From Verrucomicrobiales bacterium (GTDB lineage Bacteria; Verrucomicrobiota; Verrucomicrobiia; Verrucomicrobiales; DEV007): 6,893 nucleotides of DNA. Below the pieces are notes generated by a model. That model saw only the letters and a list, made by a program, of their open reading frames with translations, searched no databases and was not told the DNA's origin. The translations under genes were made by a program, and so were the position numbers. The DNA lies in NCBI GenBank assembly GCA_023253615.1, contig JALRFZ010000661.1, forward strand, positions 1 through 6,893, in the 5' to 3' direction. The number at the start of each line of letters is the position of its first letter. Position 1 is the stretch's first letter. This document shows positions 6,420 to 6,893 of this stretch, one piece after another.

Positions 6420-6441
6420 CCCGGCTGCCGGGCCCGATTTT
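6420..6441 (+). terminator. Weak hairpin plus short T-run after the J-protein gene
   Basis: CCCGG (6420-6424) and CCGGG (6428-6432) form a 5-bp stem with a CTG loop, followed by CCCGA and TTTT at 6438-6441, starting 25 bases after the J-protein stop. The stem is GC-rich but short and the T-run is five bases from it, so this is a weak candidate. The remaining gap to the next gene (6442-6504) shows no gene and no clear promoter. Confidence 0.3.
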
Positions 6442-6504
6442 CCCCTTTCCACGGCCCCTCGCCGCCCCTATCGTCCCGGGAATCTTATCGACCGCCGTTC
6501 TCCC

Positions 6505-6893
6505 ATGCCCGACTCCCCCGCCCCCGCCACGCTCCAGGAAGATGATGTCGCCGCCATCGATCACCTCCGCACCGCCTACGCCGATCTGAGAGGCGAGCTT
6601 TCCAAAGTCATCGTCGGGCAGGAGGCGGTGATCGAGCAACTCGCCATCTGCCTTTTCGCCCGCGGCCACGCCCTCCTCATGGGAGTGCCGGGCCTCGCCA
6701 AGACCCTCCTCGTCTCGCGCCTCGCCGAGACGATGTCGCTCAGCTTCAGCCGCATCCAGTTCACTCCCGATCTGATGCCGATGGACATCACCGGCACCGA
6801 GATCCTCCAGGATACCGGCACCGGCCGCCGCGAATTCGAGTTCGCCAAAGGCCCCGTCTTCGCCAACATCGTCCTCGCCGACGAGATCAACCG
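6505..6893 (+). CDS. MoxR-family AAA+ ATPase, N-terminal part (cut by window end)
   Basis: The first 129 codons and two bases of a codon are present; the gene runs off the window, so no stop is seen. MoxR ATPases are cytoplasmic AAA+ machines thought to act as chaperones in assembling or activating protein complexes, often encoded with DUF58 and von Willebrand A-domain proteins. After a short Pro/Ala-rich start ([14 protein letters not shown]), helix [15 protein letters not shown] (32-46) is the typical MoxR entry. Walker A is GVPGLAKT (60-67), and [16 protein letters not shown] (86-101) is the diagnostic MoxR block after it. [15 protein letters not shown] (115-129) includes the Walker B DE pair (D126, E127). 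The ATG at 6505 was chosen because it gives the usual MoxR N-terminal length; no Shine-Dalgarno site precedes it. Whether DUF58 or other partner genes follow cannot be seen. Its 109-base gap from the J-protein gene allows a separate promoter. Confidence 0.93.
   Translation, partial: MPDSPAPATLQEDDVAAIDHLRTAYADLRGELSKVIVGQEAVIEQLAICLFARGHALLMGVPGLAKTLLVSRLAETMSLSFSRIQFTPDLMPMDITGTEILQDTGTGRREFEFAKGPVFANIVLADEIN

Noticed and set aside
5520..6452. 310-codon minus-strand frame opposite the J-protein
   Set aside because: Antisense to a gene with a clear HPD motif. The translation is Gly/Leu/Val-rich without recognisable domains.

Overview
The window is GC-rich, gene-dense bacterial DNA with strong G/C bias at third codon positions. 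The best guess at origin is the Planctomycetes-Verrucomicrobia group, probably Verrucomicrobia. This rests on my memory of gene style there (a short N-terminal zinc ribbon on a membrane protein, TolQ/ExbD-like proteins with long coiled coils, MoxR next to hypotheticals) and on the lack of Shine-Dalgarno sites. No marker gene proves it.

Layout. Bases 3-191 encode the C-terminal part of a class I DNA photolyase, cut by the window edge. Its frame runs without a stop into the next gene. Bases 192-4076 hold three tightly spaced plus-strand genes (gaps of 21 and 18 bases) that look like one operon. The first is a MotA/TolQ/ExbB-type proton channel with an N-terminal zinc ribbon and a C-terminal coiled coil. 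The other two are single-pass proteins that both resemble stretched ExbD/TolR subunits. A convergent gap of 79 bases with a hairpin follows. Bases 4156-4632 (minus strand) encode a Bcp/PrxQ thiol peroxidase. A 98-base divergent gap separates it from a plus-strand gene at 4731-6395 for a large J-domain protein with a lysine-rich tail. After a 109-base gap, the first 129 codons of a MoxR-type AAA+ ATPase start at 6505 and run off the end.

How the genes work together. The three-gene membrane cluster is the most interesting part. The channel subunit and the two ExbD-like subunits could form an ion-driven stator-like machine passing force from the inner membrane to the envelope. At the position of the ion-binding aspartate of ExbD, the first small subunit has serine and the second has aspartate. 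Both begin with nearly the same residues and have a coiled coil followed by an ExbD-like domain. This suggests an asymmetric heterodimer in the channel, with one ion-carrying chain and one that is not. The peroxidase, J-protein and MoxR genes appear to be separate transcription units with general roles (peroxide removal, Hsp70 co-chaperone or DNA-linked function, AAA+ remodelling). No RNA gene, CRISPR array, insertion sequence or phage gene was seen.
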